A DNA stretch of 64,000 nucleotides, taken from contig NZ_VTSX01000013.1 in NCBI RefSeq assembly GCF_008329705.1, forward strand, positions 1 through 64,000, written 5' to 3'. The translations under genes were made by a program, and so were the position numbers. This DNA is from Chryseobacterium sp. SN22. Its GTDB lineage: Bacteria > Bacteroidota > Bacteroidia > Flavobacteriales > Weeksellaceae. The notes below the pieces were generated by a model. It worked only from the letters and a program-made list of their open reading frames with translations. It was not told the DNA's origin and did no database searches. Within the stretch, counting starts at the first letter, position 1, and each line of letters begins with the position of its first letter. This document shows positions 26,838 to 35,400 of this stretch, piece after piece.

Positions 26838-26870
26838 ATAAAGACTCTCCATGGATTGGGGAGTTTTTTT
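26838..26870 (+). terminator. Terminator of ahcY
   Basis: ACTCTCC (26844-26850) and GGGGAGT (26858-26864) pair, allowing G-U pairs, around a short loop and are followed by seven T residues. Confidence 0.8.
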
Positions 26871-26880
26871 ATTAGGCATC

Positions 26881-26959
26881 AATGGTGAATTTTGCTGTGC
26901 AGGTGAAAGGTAATTTTTTTCGGAAACAATTGACAAGCAAAGCGGATTCACCATTCACT
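26881..26959. repeat. 79-bp imperfect hairpin of the dispersed repeat family
   Basis: AATGGTGAATTTTGCTGTGC (26881-26900) pairs imperfectly with the arm TTGACAAGCAAAGCGGATTC plus ACCATTCAC (to 26959). This is the cleanest copy of the element also seen near 8.1 and 21.9 kb. Confidence 0.55.
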
Positions 26960-27071
26960 ATAACCTACCCCGTAAAAAATCCCTTTGGAATTTCCGCTAC
27001 TTCTCCAGAGGTCAAGGATCTATTATTTTACTTTTAATTTATCAGCGACTTTTACAACTTTCATCTGCAGG

Positions 27072-27128
27072 CTAATGGTGAATCTTGTATGCAAAAAAAT
27101 AACAAGCGTAGCGGATTAACAATTCGCC
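27072..27128. repeat. Second hairpin copy of the dispersed repeat family
   Basis: CTAATGGTGAATCTTG and the opposite arm AACAAGCGTAGCGGATTAAC match the arms of the copy 120 bp upstream. It lies just before the promoter of the YiaA/B gene. Confidence 0.45.
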
Positions 27129-27186
27129 TACTTTAGACAATAAAATTTAAAGATCCCAGTTGACGTTCACATTTAATTTAAATTAA

Positions 27187-27194
27187 TATCTTTG
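27187..27194 (+). promoter_or_regulatory. -7 box of the YiaA/B gene
   Basis: TATCTTTG matches TAnnTTTG 22 nt before the ATG at 27217. A TTG at 27160-27162 may be the -33 part. Confidence 0.5.
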
Positions 27195-27216
27195 GCATCT
27201 AACAAAAACATTAAAC

Positions 27217-27609
27217 ATGAAAAAGCAAAATGTATCGACCGCGTTTGTCGCGGCATCATGGATCGCTTTAGGAGCTGGAATGATCGGCTTTATTGTAGGA
27301 CTGGCAAGGGCTGAAATGCAGCTTAATGAAAAAGGGTATTATTTTACCATCCTGCTGTACGGGCTTTTTGCTGTGGTATCGTTGCAGAAAGCAGTGAGGG
27401 ACCGGCTGGAAAACATTAAAGTAACGGACATTTATTATGGAATATGTTGGTTTGCCACCCTATCTTCTATTGTTTTACTGGCTATAGGCCTGTGGAATGC
27501 CACCATTCTTCCAAGCGAAAAAGGATTCTACGGATTCGCCTTCTTACTGGCGCTTTTCGGAGCCATTGCAGTACAGAAAAACACCCGGGACAATATGCTT
27601 CAGGAATAA
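27217..27609 (+). CDS. YiaA/YiaB-family inner-membrane protein
   Basis: The 130-residue protein has four hydrophobic helices arranged as two similar halves. Each half has a W-x-ALG- or WFATLSS-type helix followed by a loop with NEKGYYF or SEKGFYGFAF and a second helix ending SLQKAVRD or AVQKNTRD. This duplicated helix pair is the yiaA/B domain. The function of the family is not established. It is a single gene with its own promoter box and terminator. Confidence 0.85.
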   Translation: MKKQNVSTAFVAASWIALGAGMIGFIVGLARAEMQLNEKGYYFTILLYGLFAVVSLQKAVRDRLENIKVTDIYYGICWFATLSSIVLLAIGLWNATILPSEKGFYGFAFLLALFGAIAVQKNTRDNMLQE

Positions 27610-27615
27610 AAAACG

Positions 27616-27645
27616 AAACTCTCCGCATTGGAGAGTTTTTTATTA
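27616..27645 (+). terminator. Terminator of the YiaA/B gene
   Basis: AAACTCTCC and GGAGAGTTT form a nine-base-pair stem with a GCATT loop, followed by T residues, a few bases after the stop codon. Confidence 0.88.
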
Positions 27646-27709
27646 GTATTCCCTCCATAAAACAACGGTTTATGTTAAAATCTTTCCTTTAAAACTAGAA
27701 AACCATTAA

Positions 27710-27717
27710 TACTTTTG
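27710..27717 (+). promoter_or_regulatory. -7 box of the BspA-like gene
   Basis: TACTTTTG matches TAnnTTTG, 44 nt before the ATG at 27762. The -33 region is T-rich but unclear. Confidence 0.4.
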
Positions 27718-27761
27718 AATATTTCAGTATTTTTATAAAACCTAAATAATAAAATATCGGT

Positions 27762-29144
27762 ATGTACAAAAAACTAATAACACTTCTTTTATTTATTGTA
27801 TTCTTTCAGATTACGAAAGCTCAAAATGAGTTCATTACCATTTGGAAACCCGGTAATCAAAGTACCAATGTATTTTCAGGAACACCATCTACTGCCAGTC
27901 AGATCTGGTTTCCCGGCACAGGAAATAATTTCAGGGTATCCTGGGAAGAGGTAGGATTTCCTGCCCATACCGATACTTTTACCATAAGTTCTATAGATCA
28001 TTTCCTTATCGATTTCGGAACCCCAGTAAATTCCAATCCCGGCAGCGCAACCTATAAAGTGAAAATAAGCAGCGGTAACGGAAATTTCCAAGCCGTGAAA
28101 TTCCCGAATTTTGCGTTTATTTCGCCCAGCCTGAAGATCCCGAACATTATCTCTTTCAGTGGCGATGTCAAAAAGATTCTGGAAGTTTCACAATGGGGAA
28201 ATATTCATTGGAGCAGCATGGAATGGGCATTTTCAGAATGCAGCAATCTGAATGTAACGGCAACCGACATTCCTGACCTGTCATCCGTTAGCAGTATGGC
28301 AGCCATGTTCAACAACTGTACTTCTCTTATCGGAAATCCCACCTTCAACCTCTGGAATACATCTTCTGTAAATAATATGAGCCATCTCTTTGCCAACACC
28401 GGAAATTTTAATCAGCCGATCGGCAATTGGGATGTCTCAAATGTAACGAATATGGACTGGATGTTTCATTATCTTTCCAAATTCAATCAGCCCATCGGAA
28501 ACTGGAATACGTCCCAGGTGACAAGCATGGTGCACATGCTTCACATCTGTTCGGAATTCAATCAGGATATTACCGATTGGGATACCTCGAATGTTACGGA
28601 TACCCGATCTTTGCTTGAAGATGCCGTTCAATTTAATTACAGCCTGGGAAAATGGAATCTCAGCTCTCTTTCCATGGCAGCATCCATGATCGCAAATTCC
28701 GGGATCGACTGCTCAAATTACAGCGATACATTGGTCGGATGGGCCAATAACCCTGCGACACCATCCGGAATTAATTTATCCGATGCCACTCCGCTGATTT
28801 ACAGCTCTCCGGCTTCGGTAACAGCAAGAAATCATCTGATTGCTAATAAAAACTGGATGATTTCCGGAGACAGTTACAGCGGAGAATGTCAAATAATTTT
28901 AGGAGTGTCAGATGTTAAAACCAAACAGGACATCGGTATTTATCCGAATCCTGCCACTGATTTGATCTTTGTAAAAAATGCGGATGCTGAAAAGTTTACA
29001 ATTTTTGATCAAAACGGAAGAATCATTTTGAAGGGCATTCTAAATGAGGGGAAAATCAATATCTCAGATTTGATCTCCGGGAATTACGTATTGCAGCTGA
29101 GTTCTGAAAAAAATATCCGGAATTTAAAATTCATCAAAAAATAA
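27762..29144 (+). CDS. BspA-like (DUF285) surface protein with T9SS sorting domain
   Basis: The 460-residue protein has a signal peptide MYKKLITLLLFIVFFQITKAQ. From about residue 160 to 320 it carries repeats of the form FNQPIGNWDVSNVTNMDWMF, spaced by about 33 residues, the DUF285/BspA-like pattern often found in bacterial surface proteins. The C-terminus (about residues 390-460) has GIYPNPATDLIFV, a core FTIFDQNGRIIL, and ends NLKFIKK, a type A T9SS sorting signal. It would therefore be exported by the PorU/PorV machine encoded upstream in this window. A role in adhesion is plausible but not shown. Confidence 0.88.
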   Translation: MYKKLITLLLFIVFFQITKAQNEFITIWKPGNQSTNVFSGTPSTASQIWFPGTGNNFRVSWEEVGFPAHTDTFTISSIDHFLIDFGTPVNSNPGSATYKVKISSGNGNFQAVKFPNFAFISPSLKIPNIISFSGDVKKILEVSQWGNIHWSSMEWAFSECSNLNVTATDIPDLSSVSSMAAMFNNCTSLIGNPTFNLWNTSSVNNMSHLFANTGNFNQPIGNWDVSNVTNMDWMFHYLSKFNQPIGNWNTSQVTSMVHMLHICSEFNQDITDWDTSNVTDTRSLLEDAVQFNYSLGKWNLSSLSMAASMIANSGIDCSNYSDTLVGWANNPATPSGINLSDATPLIYSSPASVTARNHLIANKNWMISGDSYSGECQIILGVSDVKTKQDIGIYPNPATDLIFVKNADAEKFTIFDQNGRIILKGILNEGKINISDLISGNYVLQLSSEKNIRNLKFIKK

Positions 29145-29150
29145 AAAATA

Positions 29151-29181
29151 ACCGGGGCTCACGAAATTCGTGAGCCCCGGT
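29151..29181. terminator. Bidirectional terminator between BspA-like gene and purE
   Basis: ACCGGGGCTCACGAA is followed by its exact reverse complement TTCGTGAGCCCCGGT. A-rich and T-rich flanks allow it to stop transcription from both convergent genes. Confidence 0.9.
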
Positions 29182-29203
29182 TTCTATCATTCAATTAAAA
29201 AAA

Positions 29204-29707
29204 TTACTGATCAAAATGGTTAGGATGTTTCGCTTTGATGTCATCAACGGTTCCCAACACTTTATCTTTTAGTGCATCCTGGTATTTCTGAAGATTCTCA
29301 GCCACCTGCCCATCTGAGGTTGCGATAATCTTTGCTGCTAAAATCCCTGCATTCAGGGCACCGTTCAGGGCTACAGTGGCTACCGGAATGCCGCCCGGCA
29401 TCTGAAGGATAGAAAGTACCGAATCCCAGCCGTCGATGGAATTGCTTGATAAAATCGGAACGCCGATTACCGGCAGTGTGGTACAGCTGGCCACCATTCC
29501 CGGAAGATGGGCTGCCCCTCCTGCACCGGCTACAATTACTTTTAAACCTCTTTCTTTAGCCGTTTTGGCATAATCGAACATTCTTTCCGGGGTCCGGTGC
29601 GCGGAAACCACCGTTAGTTCGTACGGGATATCCAGTGACTTTAAAAAACCGGCTGCCTGTTCCATGATCGGTAAGTCGCTCTGACTTCCCATGATAATTC
29701 CTACCAT
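29204..29707 (-). CDS. purE: N5-carboxyaminoimidazole ribonucleotide mutase PurE
   Basis: The 167-residue protein starts MVGIIMGSQSDLPIMEQA, the class I PurE motif, followed by VVSAHRTPERMFDYA and AGAGGAAHLPGMVAS, which line the active site. It converts N5-CAIR to CAIR in purine synthesis, using the product of PurK. purK is in this window, but about 3.9 kb away behind four oppositely oriented genes, so the two are not co-transcribed. A good promoter precedes the start. Confidence 0.96.
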   Translation of the reverse strand: MVGIIMGSQSDLPIMEQAAGFLKSLDIPYELTVVSAHRTPERMFDYAKTAKERGLKVIVAGAGGAAHLPGMVASCTTLPVIGVPILSSNSIDGWDSVLSILQMPGGIPVATVALNGALNAGILAAKIIATSDGQVAENLQKYQDALKDKVLGTVDDIKAKHPNHFDQ

Positions 29708-29729
29708 TCTTCAATTTTTATTAGATGTT

Positions 29730-29761
29730 CAAAGATAAAAAATTAATAAGGTTCTTCCAAA
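29730..29761 (-). promoter_or_regulatory. Promoter of purE
   Basis: On the minus strand TTTG (29761-29758), a 20-bp spacer and TATCTTTG (29737-29730) match the Bacteroidota consensus. The -7 box lies 22 nt before the ATG. Confidence 0.65.
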
Positions 29762-29821
29762 AAGGCGTAAAACTTGTTCTATTCCGAGATCCGGGAAACC
29801 GTTGGATATTTTTAATTTGAA

Positions 29822-29829
29822 TATTTTTG
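29822..29829 (+). promoter_or_regulatory. -7 box upstream of the EamA gene
   Basis: A TATTTTTG box followed by C, with a TTG about 17 bp upstream, fits the promoter consensus. It overlaps the TTG at 29827 that could be read as a start codon, so a start further downstream is preferred. Confidence 0.45.
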
Positions 29830-29844
29830 CAAAATACCATTGTT

Positions 29845-30756
29845 TTGAAAGATTACAAACTTACCCTCGCCATCCTTACCGTTGCTGTTGTCTGGGGAAC
29901 TACTTTCCTCTCTATCCGCGTCGCTGTAGAAACGATACCGGCCTGGTTTGTGGCAGGAATCCGGCAGTTTTTAGCGGCCCTTATCATGCTTATGATTCTC
30001 TTATACCGGAGACAGTTCCAGTGGATCGGCTGGAAAAACCTAAGCTATCAGCTTGTATTTGCCTCGTTGATGCTGATTATTGCCAATGGATTAACCACCG
30101 TTGCCGAAGAGACCATTACCAGCAGCCTTACGTCATTAATCAGTGCCACTTCCCCCATCATTGTATTTTTGGGAAGTGTTGCCCTGCGGCTGCAAAAATT
30201 TACGTTTAAAGCTTTAATAGGAGTGCTGACGTGTTTCAGCGGAATCGCCTTTATTTTCTGGGACGGCATCAGGGACCTGGCCAATCCGGAATACCGGTTC
30301 GGGATCTTCCTGCTCTTCTGCGGGATTCTGGGCTGGGCATCGGGAACCATTTTCACTAAGAAAATGAATATCCAAAGCAAAAATATCTCACTGAACCTTT
30401 TTTATCAGTTTGCCTTTGCCGGAATCATCCAGATTATTTTCGCTTTTCTGTTTACGGAAAAATATCAGTTTGAAAGCTGGTCTCTGAAAAGTGTAGGCGC
30501 CATGCTTTACCTTTCTTTATTCGGTTCGGTCGCCACTTTCTTCGCATATCATTATGCGCTGACGAAAGTCTCTCCTGTACAGGTCTCTATCCTGGCTTAT
30601 GTAAATACGATTATCTCCATATTTTTAAGCTGGCTAATTCTGAACGAAGAAATTTCTGCCAAATTTATTATTGCGGCAGTACTGATCATTTTAGGGGTAT
30701 TCATTATTAATTACAACAAGGAGATGTTTAAGAGACAAAGAATTGAACAGCCATAA
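29845..30756 (+). CDS. EamA-family (DMT) transporter
   Basis: The protein is about 303 residues with ten hydrophobic helices in two EamA repeats (about 1-140 and 155-295), each starting with a VVWGTTF- or LGWASGTIF-type helix. These are the usual features of drug/metabolite exporters of the RhaT/YdcZ kind; the substrate is unknown. No ATG is suitably placed. A TTG at 29827 lies inside a promoter box, so the TTG at 29845, giving (M)KDYKLTLAILTVAVVW, is chosen. It is divergent from purE. Confidence 0.88.
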   Translation: MKDYKLTLAILTVAVVWGTTFLSIRVAVETIPAWFVAGIRQFLAALIMLMILLYRRQFQWIGWKNLSYQLVFASLMLIIANGLTTVAEETITSSLTSLISATSPIIVFLGSVALRLQKFTFKALIGVLTCFSGIAFIFWDGIRDLANPEYRFGIFLLFCGILGWASGTIFTKKMNIQSKNISLNLFYQFAFAGIIQIIFAFLFTEKYQFESWSLKSVGAMLYLSLFGSVATFFAYHYALTKVSPVQVSILAYVNTIISIFLSWLILNEEISAKFIIAAVLIILGVFIINYNKEMFKRQRIEQP

Positions 30757-30841
30757 CTTTATTTTATTTAATATTTGTTAAAATAAAACACTTAGGCATT
30801 TTCGTATTTTTTCTTATATTGTACATACCAAGTTATTCAAT

Positions 30842-31411
30842 ATGATAAAAAACGCTTTATTTGCAACTTTTACCGTTTTATTTCTTTTTATAAGTTGCGA
30901 CAACAGAAAGAAGGAAAACGACCTTACAATGAGAGAACAGCAGCTGCTGGAAAAAGAAAAGTCATTTGCCCGGAAAGAATCCGAATACCAGTCGCTTTTA
31001 AAGATGAGAGACAGTATTTTTGCCACCAGGAAAGATTCTGTAAAGATTAACATCTGGCCGGCACAGGTGGCCGGTTTATGGACCGGAAAAGTGATCTGTA
31101 CGGAGTCCAACTGCAGCGATTATGTGGTGGGCGACCAGCGTACGGATACCTGGGAATTCGACAGCGATTCCATTCAGCTTTTAACGAAAATTATCAATAA
31201 TAATAATCTGGTAAGGGTGTATTCCGGAAAGTTTGAAAATAATGAGGTAAAACTTAATTTCAAAACCGATTCCACTTCAAAGAAGCAGGTCACAATGAAT
31301 GTTCTGCTTAATGATTTTTCCGCCAATAAAATGAGAGGTACCAGAACCATTACTGCAGACAACAACTGTATGGCGAAATTCTCTGTAGAATTAGTCCGTT
31401 CCACCAAATAA
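30842..31411 (+). CDS. Hypothetical lipoprotein
   Basis: The 189-residue protein has a lipoprotein signal with FLFISCDNRKK, the Cys being near residue 19. Residues about 25-60 are a charged Glu/Lys-rich helix, likely coiled coil. The C-terminal part (70-185) is beta-rich with GLWTGKVICTESNCSDYVVG, containing a Cys pair. I do not recognise a family. It ends 7 bp before a CPA2 antiporter gene in the same direction, so the two are probably co-transcribed. Confidence 0.75.
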   Translation: MIKNALFATFTVLFLFISCDNRKKENDLTMREQQLLEKEKSFARKESEYQSLLKMRDSIFATRKDSVKINIWPAQVAGLWTGKVICTESNCSDYVVGDQRTDTWEFDSDSIQLLTKIINNNNLVRVYSGKFENNEVKLNFKTDSTSKKQVTMNVLLNDFSANKMRGTRTITADNNCMAKFSVELVRSTK

Positions 31412-31418
31412 GCGCATC

Positions 31419-33539
31419 ATGAACTTACTGAGCATACACAACCTGAGTCTTCCGATCGAAGACCCAGTCCTGAAATTCCTGCTGGTTTTAATTATTATTC
31501 TTGCGGCACCGCTGCTTTTGAATAAAATTAAAGTCCCGCATCTGCTGGGATTGATTATTGCCGGCGCCATAATCGGCCCGAACGGTTTTAATGTACTGGC
31601 CCGGGACAGCAGTATCGTGGTTACCGGGACTACCGGGCTTCTTTACATCATGTTCCTGGCAGGACTGGAAATCGATATGGGCGATTTCAAAAAAAACAAA
31701 TGGAAAAGCCTTACCTTCGGTATTTATACCTTTACAGTGCCTTTTGTATTAGGTTATTTCGGAGCGTATTACATCCTGCATTTTTCCGTGCTTACTTCCG
31801 TGCTTTTTGCGAGTTTGTTTTCATCGCACACTTTGATTGCTTACCCTTTGGTCAGTAAACTTGGGATTGCCAAAAATTCCGCAGTTAATATTACCGTTGG
31901 CGGAACTATGATTACAGATATTCTCGCATTATTGGTGCTGGCTGTGATTGTAGGCATGTCGCAGGGAGACGTCGGCACGGAATTCTGGGTAAAGCTTTCG
32001 GTTTCATTTGTTATTTTCGGACTGATTGTTCTGCTGGTTTTTCCAATTATCGGCCGCTGGTTTTTCAAAAAGGTGGACGATAAAATTTCACAGTACATTT
32101 TTGTCCTGGTGATGATTTACCTGGCTGCCTTATTGGCAGAACTGGCCGGTGTAGAAGCCATTATCGGAGCTTTCTTTGCCGGACTCGCCCTGAACAGGCT
32201 GATCCCGCATACCTCATCGCTGATGAACCGCGTGGAATTCGTTGGAAATGCGATCTTCATTCCTTTCTTCCTGATCAGCGTTGGGATGCTGATTGACTTT
32301 AAAGCCTTTTTCAAAAGCTGGGAAACCCTGGAAGTAGCAGGGATTATGCTCGTGGCTTCCATCGGCGGGAAATACCTTTCGGCAGTTGCCACTCAAAAAA
32401 CCTTCCGACTGACGAAAGAAGAGGGCAAGCTGATTTTCGGCCTGAGTTCGGCTTCCGCTGCAGCGACTCTGGCTTCGGTAATGGTCGGCTACAACATCAT
32501 CCTTTCCGAAACGGAAACCGGGGAACCGATCCGGCTGTTAAACGAACATGTTCTGAACGGAAGTATTTTACTGATTCTGATTTCCTGTACGATTTCTTCA
32601 TTCGTATCAATGGCCAGCGCCCAGAAGATTGCAGAACAGGACAATGAGGATACGGTATCCGGCAACAGCCATGAAGAGGAAAATATCCTCTTGGCCGTTA
32701 ATTATGAAACAACGGTCGAACGCATGGTGAACCTGGGAATTCTGATAAAAGCGCATTCCAATACGGAAGATCTGTACGCTTTAAATATCATTAATGAAGA
32801 TAAAAACGAATCTTCGGTAAAAAATGCCGAAAAGCTGCTGCACACCGCTACCGATGCCGCTGCCGCCGCTGATGTAAAGATCCAGTCACTGAAGAGATAC
32901 GACAACGACGTAATCAATGGGGTAAACAATGTGATTAAAGAACAGAAGATTACCGACCTGATTATTGCCGTTAATGATGAGAAAGGATTCTCCCCTTCTT
33001 TTGTATATAACCTCTACAACGGATACCTGCAGAACGAAGATGTGAATGTGCTCGTGTATCATGCCGCACAGCCTTTATCCACCATAAAAAGGTATGCCGT
33101 TATGATTCCTGAAAAAGCCCATCTGGAAGCCGGATTTTTCCATGCCCTGCTGAGGGTCTGGAACATTGCCCGAAATTCCGGAGCCACATTGGTTTTTTAT
33201 GCTTCGGAAAAGATCCTGGATATTCTTCAGAAAATCATTAAAAAAGCCAATATCGAAGCAGAATTTATCATCATGAATGCGTGGAAAGACGGTGAAGAGA
33301 CAGCCTCGCAGCTAAAGGATGACGAAGCCCTGATCCTGTTTATGGCCAAACGGGGCATGCCTTCCTATATTCCTAGGATGAGACTGATTCCCGAGCTCCT
33401 GAACAGGAGCCTGGCAGATAAAAATTACCTTTTGATTTTCCCATATTCCGAATCCGAAAGCAGTGCTGAAAAAAGATCCGTCGGAAACCACGACGACTTT
33501 ATGGAAATCGGAAACGTAATTAAGAAGATCTTTAAATAG
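31419..33539 (+). CDS. CPA2-family cation:proton antiporter with C-terminal USP-like domain
   Basis: Residues 20-410 of the 706-residue protein form a 12-13-helix Na+/H+ exchanger domain, with KIKVPHLLGLIIAGAIIGP near residue 40, MFLAGLEIDM near residue 79, and a following helix with the SSHTLIAYP motif, as in KefB/NapA-like transporters. Residues 430-700 are soluble, with alternating strands and helices resembling universal-stress-protein domains, likely regulatory. It would exchange Na+ or K+ for H+ across the inner membrane. It follows a lipoprotein gene by 7 bp. Confidence 0.9.
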   Translation: MNLLSIHNLSLPIEDPVLKFLLVLIIILAAPLLLNKIKVPHLLGLIIAGAIIGPNGFNVLARDSSIVVTGTTGLLYIMFLAGLEIDMGDFKKNKWKSLTFGIYTFTVPFVLGYFGAYYILHFSVLTSVLFASLFSSHTLIAYPLVSKLGIAKNSAVNITVGGTMITDILALLVLAVIVGMSQGDVGTEFWVKLSVSFVIFGLIVLLVFPIIGRWFFKKVDDKISQYIFVLVMIYLAALLAELAGVEAIIGAFFAGLALNRLIPHTSSLMNRVEFVGNAIFIPFFLISVGMLIDFKAFFKSWETLEVAGIMLVASIGGKYLSAVATQKTFRLTKEEGKLIFGLSSASAAATLASVMVGYNIILSETETGEPIRLLNEHVLNGSILLILISCTISSFVSMASAQKIAEQDNEDTVSGNSHEEENILLAVNYETTVERMVNLGILIKAHSNTEDLYALNIINEDKNESSVKNAEKLLHTATDAAAAADVKIQSLKRYDNDVINGVNNVIKEQKITDLIIAVNDEKGFSPSFVYNLYNGYLQNEDVNVLVYHAAQPLSTIKRYAVMIPEKAHLEAGFFHALLRVWNIARNSGATLVFYASEKILDILQKIIKKANIEAEFIIMNAWKDGEETASQLKDDEALILFMAKRGMPSYIPRMRLIPELLNRSLADKNYLLIFPYSESESSAEKRSVGNHDDFMEIGNVIKKIFK

Positions 33540-33545
33540 CGGCTA

Positions 33546-33574
33546 CGTTAATAGGGCTCAAAGCCCTATTAACG
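33546..33574. terminator. Bidirectional terminator between antiporter gene and purK
   Basis: CGTTAATAGGGCT and AGCCCTATTAACG form a perfect 13-bp stem around CAA. The hairpin overlaps the purK stop codon (33569-33571). Confidence 0.8.
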
Positions 33575-34684
33575 TTTAGCAATTACCCTTACCATGCCTT
33601 TTACCATCACGAGCTTTTCCATCAGCTCTTCCCTGGATTCCGCAAGGACATTGATGTGGCCCATTTTCCTTCCGGGCTTGGTTTCCGTTTTCCCATACAG
33701 GTGGATATAGGTTTCCGGCAGCTTCAGGACTTCTTCCATGCCTTCGTAAACCACTTTCCCGGAATAGCCTTCTGCTCCTACAAGGTTCAGCATCCCGCTG
33801 TAGATAATCGCATCCGTATCTGCCAATGGTAAATTCTTCACCACGCGGTACATTTGCTCAAACTGGGAGTTGGCATTTCCTTCCTGGCTCTGATGACCCG
33901 AATTGTGAAGCCTTGGGGCGGTTTCATTTACCCAGACCTTTCCTTCTTTATCCAGAAACAGTTCGATGGCAAAAAGCCCCGGCGACTGGATAGCATTCAG
34001 GAACTTTTCGGTAATGGCATCGATCTGTGCCTCGATATCTTCCGAAAGGAGAACCGGACAGATGTTGAAATCCAAAAGGTTCAGCTTGGGGTCAGCGACC
34101 ATTTCTGTTACCGGGAAAGTCCTGGTTTCGCCGTTTTCATTTCTGGCTACGATAACGGAGAGTTCTTTATCGATATCCACAAGCTTTTCAATCACCGAAT
34201 CTTCCACCCAAAGATTTTTCATGTCCTCTGCCGTGCGGATTACCTGCACCCCTTTTCCGTCATATCCTCCGGTGTTCATTTTCTGCACAAAAGGCAAAGG
34301 CATGTTGATCTCGTCAGAACTTCCGTCCATCACTTCAAACTCCGGACTTGGAATATCGTGGGCTTTATAGAATTGTTTCTGAAGGATTTTCTGTTGGATC
34401 GTTTTAATGATATTGGAATTCGGCACCACTTTTATACCCTGATTTTCCAGTTTGGCCAGCGCATCGGCATTAACGTGCTCGATTTCAATGGTCACCACAT
34501 CTTTATCTTTCCCGAAAGCAAGAACAGTTTCATAATCATTGAAACTGCCTTTGGTGAAATAAGAAATATTGTGGCAGGGTGCATCGGAAGCCGGGTCCAG
34601 GGTATAAAATTCATCGTCGTATTTCAAAGCTTCCTGGATCAGCATTCTTCCAAGCTGTCCGCCTCCTAAAATTCCAATTTTCAT
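33569..34684 (-). CDS. purK: 5-(carboxyamino)imidazole ribonucleotide synthase PurK
   Basis: The 371-residue ATP-grasp enzyme starts MKIGILGGGQLGRMLIQEA, the PurK nucleotide-binding start, and has PLPFVQKMNTGGYDGKGVQV near residue 130 and WVNETAPRLHNSGHQSQE near residue 255. It makes N5-CAIR from AIR, ATP and bicarbonate, the substrate for PurE. A DUF1543 gene lies 79 bp upstream on the same strand and may share the transcript. purE is separated from it by a block of plus-strand genes. Confidence 0.96.
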   Translation of the reverse strand: MKIGILGGGQLGRMLIQEALKYDDEFYTLDPASDAPCHNISYFTKGSFNDYETVLAFGKDKDVVTIEIEHVNADALAKLENQGIKVVPNSNIIKTIQQKILQKQFYKAHDIPSPEFEVMDGSSDEINMPLPFVQKMNTGGYDGKGVQVIRTAEDMKNLWVEDSVIEKLVDIDKELSVIVARNENGETRTFPVTEMVADPKLNLLDFNICPVLLSEDIEAQIDAITEKFLNAIQSPGLFAIELFLDKEGKVWVNETAPRLHNSGHQSQEGNANSQFEQMYRVVKNLPLADTDAIIYSGMLNLVGAEGYSGKVVYEGMEEVLKLPETYIHLYGKTETKPGRKMGHINVLAESREELMEKLVMVKGMVRVIAKR

Positions 34685-34763
34685 TTTTACTTATTTATTT
34701 CTGTTAGATTTAATTTAATATGGTTACAAAAGCTTTCGTCTTTTCATTCAGCGCTCTTTTTAA

Positions 34764-35315
34764 CTACTTAATTTTGTCGATTTTTAAATATCCCAGGCTC
34801 ACAAAATTCTCCTGATTCTCCGCTTCGGATTTCACCAGGGAAATGGCATACCTCTGCTTCATTTTGGAAGGCAGGATTTCTTTTACCGGGAAAATATCGT
34901 CGATGTCCACCCCGAGCTTTTCATCGATATGGCTGGTGGCTCCTTTAAAGCCCATGGTTTTATAAAACTCCGTAGACTTTGCTTTTTTTACGGCATCACT
35001 CATGGAATTTCCTACCACCAGATGCTGCTCATGGAATTCCTCAAAGTGACCTCTTTTATATCCTCCGAGATTAATGAAATACAGCTGTTCTTCGGAAGTC
35101 GCTTCTCCCCTTTCCACAATCTGCACTTCATAACCGTCCACAAACTTTACTTCCTGATAGCAGTCGATATGGATTTTCCCTTTGGCTTCTTTCCAGAAAG
35201 CTTTCATATCTTCCACCAGGTCTTTCAGGCTTTCCGCAATCCCAAAGAATACATCGTGCTGCTCTATATTCCTGCCGGGCGGCGTGGCTCCCAGAATGAC
35301 ATAAAATAGTTTCAT
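34764..35315 (-). CDS. DUF1543 domain protein
   Basis: The 183-residue protein starts MKLFYVILGATPPGRNIEQHDVFFGIA and contains INLGGYKRGHFEEFHEQHLV near residue 82. That combination (LGxxxxGRxxEQHDVxF, then GGYxxGxFxExH) is the DUF1543 pattern, whose function is unknown. A second half with KGATSHIDEKLGVDIDDIF follows. It lies upstream of purK in the same direction. No signal peptide is present, so it is likely cytoplasmic. Confidence 0.85.
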   Translation of the reverse strand: MKLFYVILGATPPGRNIEQHDVFFGIAESLKDLVEDMKAFWKEAKGKIHIDCYQEVKFVDGYEVQIVERGEATSEEQLYFINLGGYKRGHFEEFHEQHLVVGNSMSDAVKKAKSTEFYKTMGFKGATSHIDEKLGVDIDDIFPVKEILPSKMKQRYAISLVKSEAENQENFVSLGYLKIDKIK

Positions 35316-35332
35316 AAAAAATTTTGTTTGTG

Positions 35333-35340
35333 CAAAAATA
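35333..35340 (-). promoter_or_regulatory. -7 box of the DUF1543 gene
   Basis: The minus strand reads TATTTTTG, matching TAnnTTTG, 17 nt before the ATG at 35315. Confidence 0.45.
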
Positions 35341-35364
35341 CATCAAATTTATCTTTTTTAAACG

Positions 35365-35396
35365 TTTGGCAGACTGTTACAATAGTTTTATATTTG
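35365..35396 (+). promoter_or_regulatory. Promoter of the TauE gene, leaderless configuration
   Basis: TTTG (35365-35368), a 20-bp spacer and TATATTTG (35389-35396) match the Bacteroidota consensus very well. Only 4 nt separate the -7 box from the ATG at 35401, so the transcript should begin at or next to the start codon. Confidence 0.7.
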
Positions 35397-35400
35397 TACC

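Noticed and set aside
29827-29844. TTG at 29827 as the start of the EamA gene
   Set aside because: It lies inside a consensus -7 promoter box, so transcription would begin after it; the next TTG at 29845 fits better.
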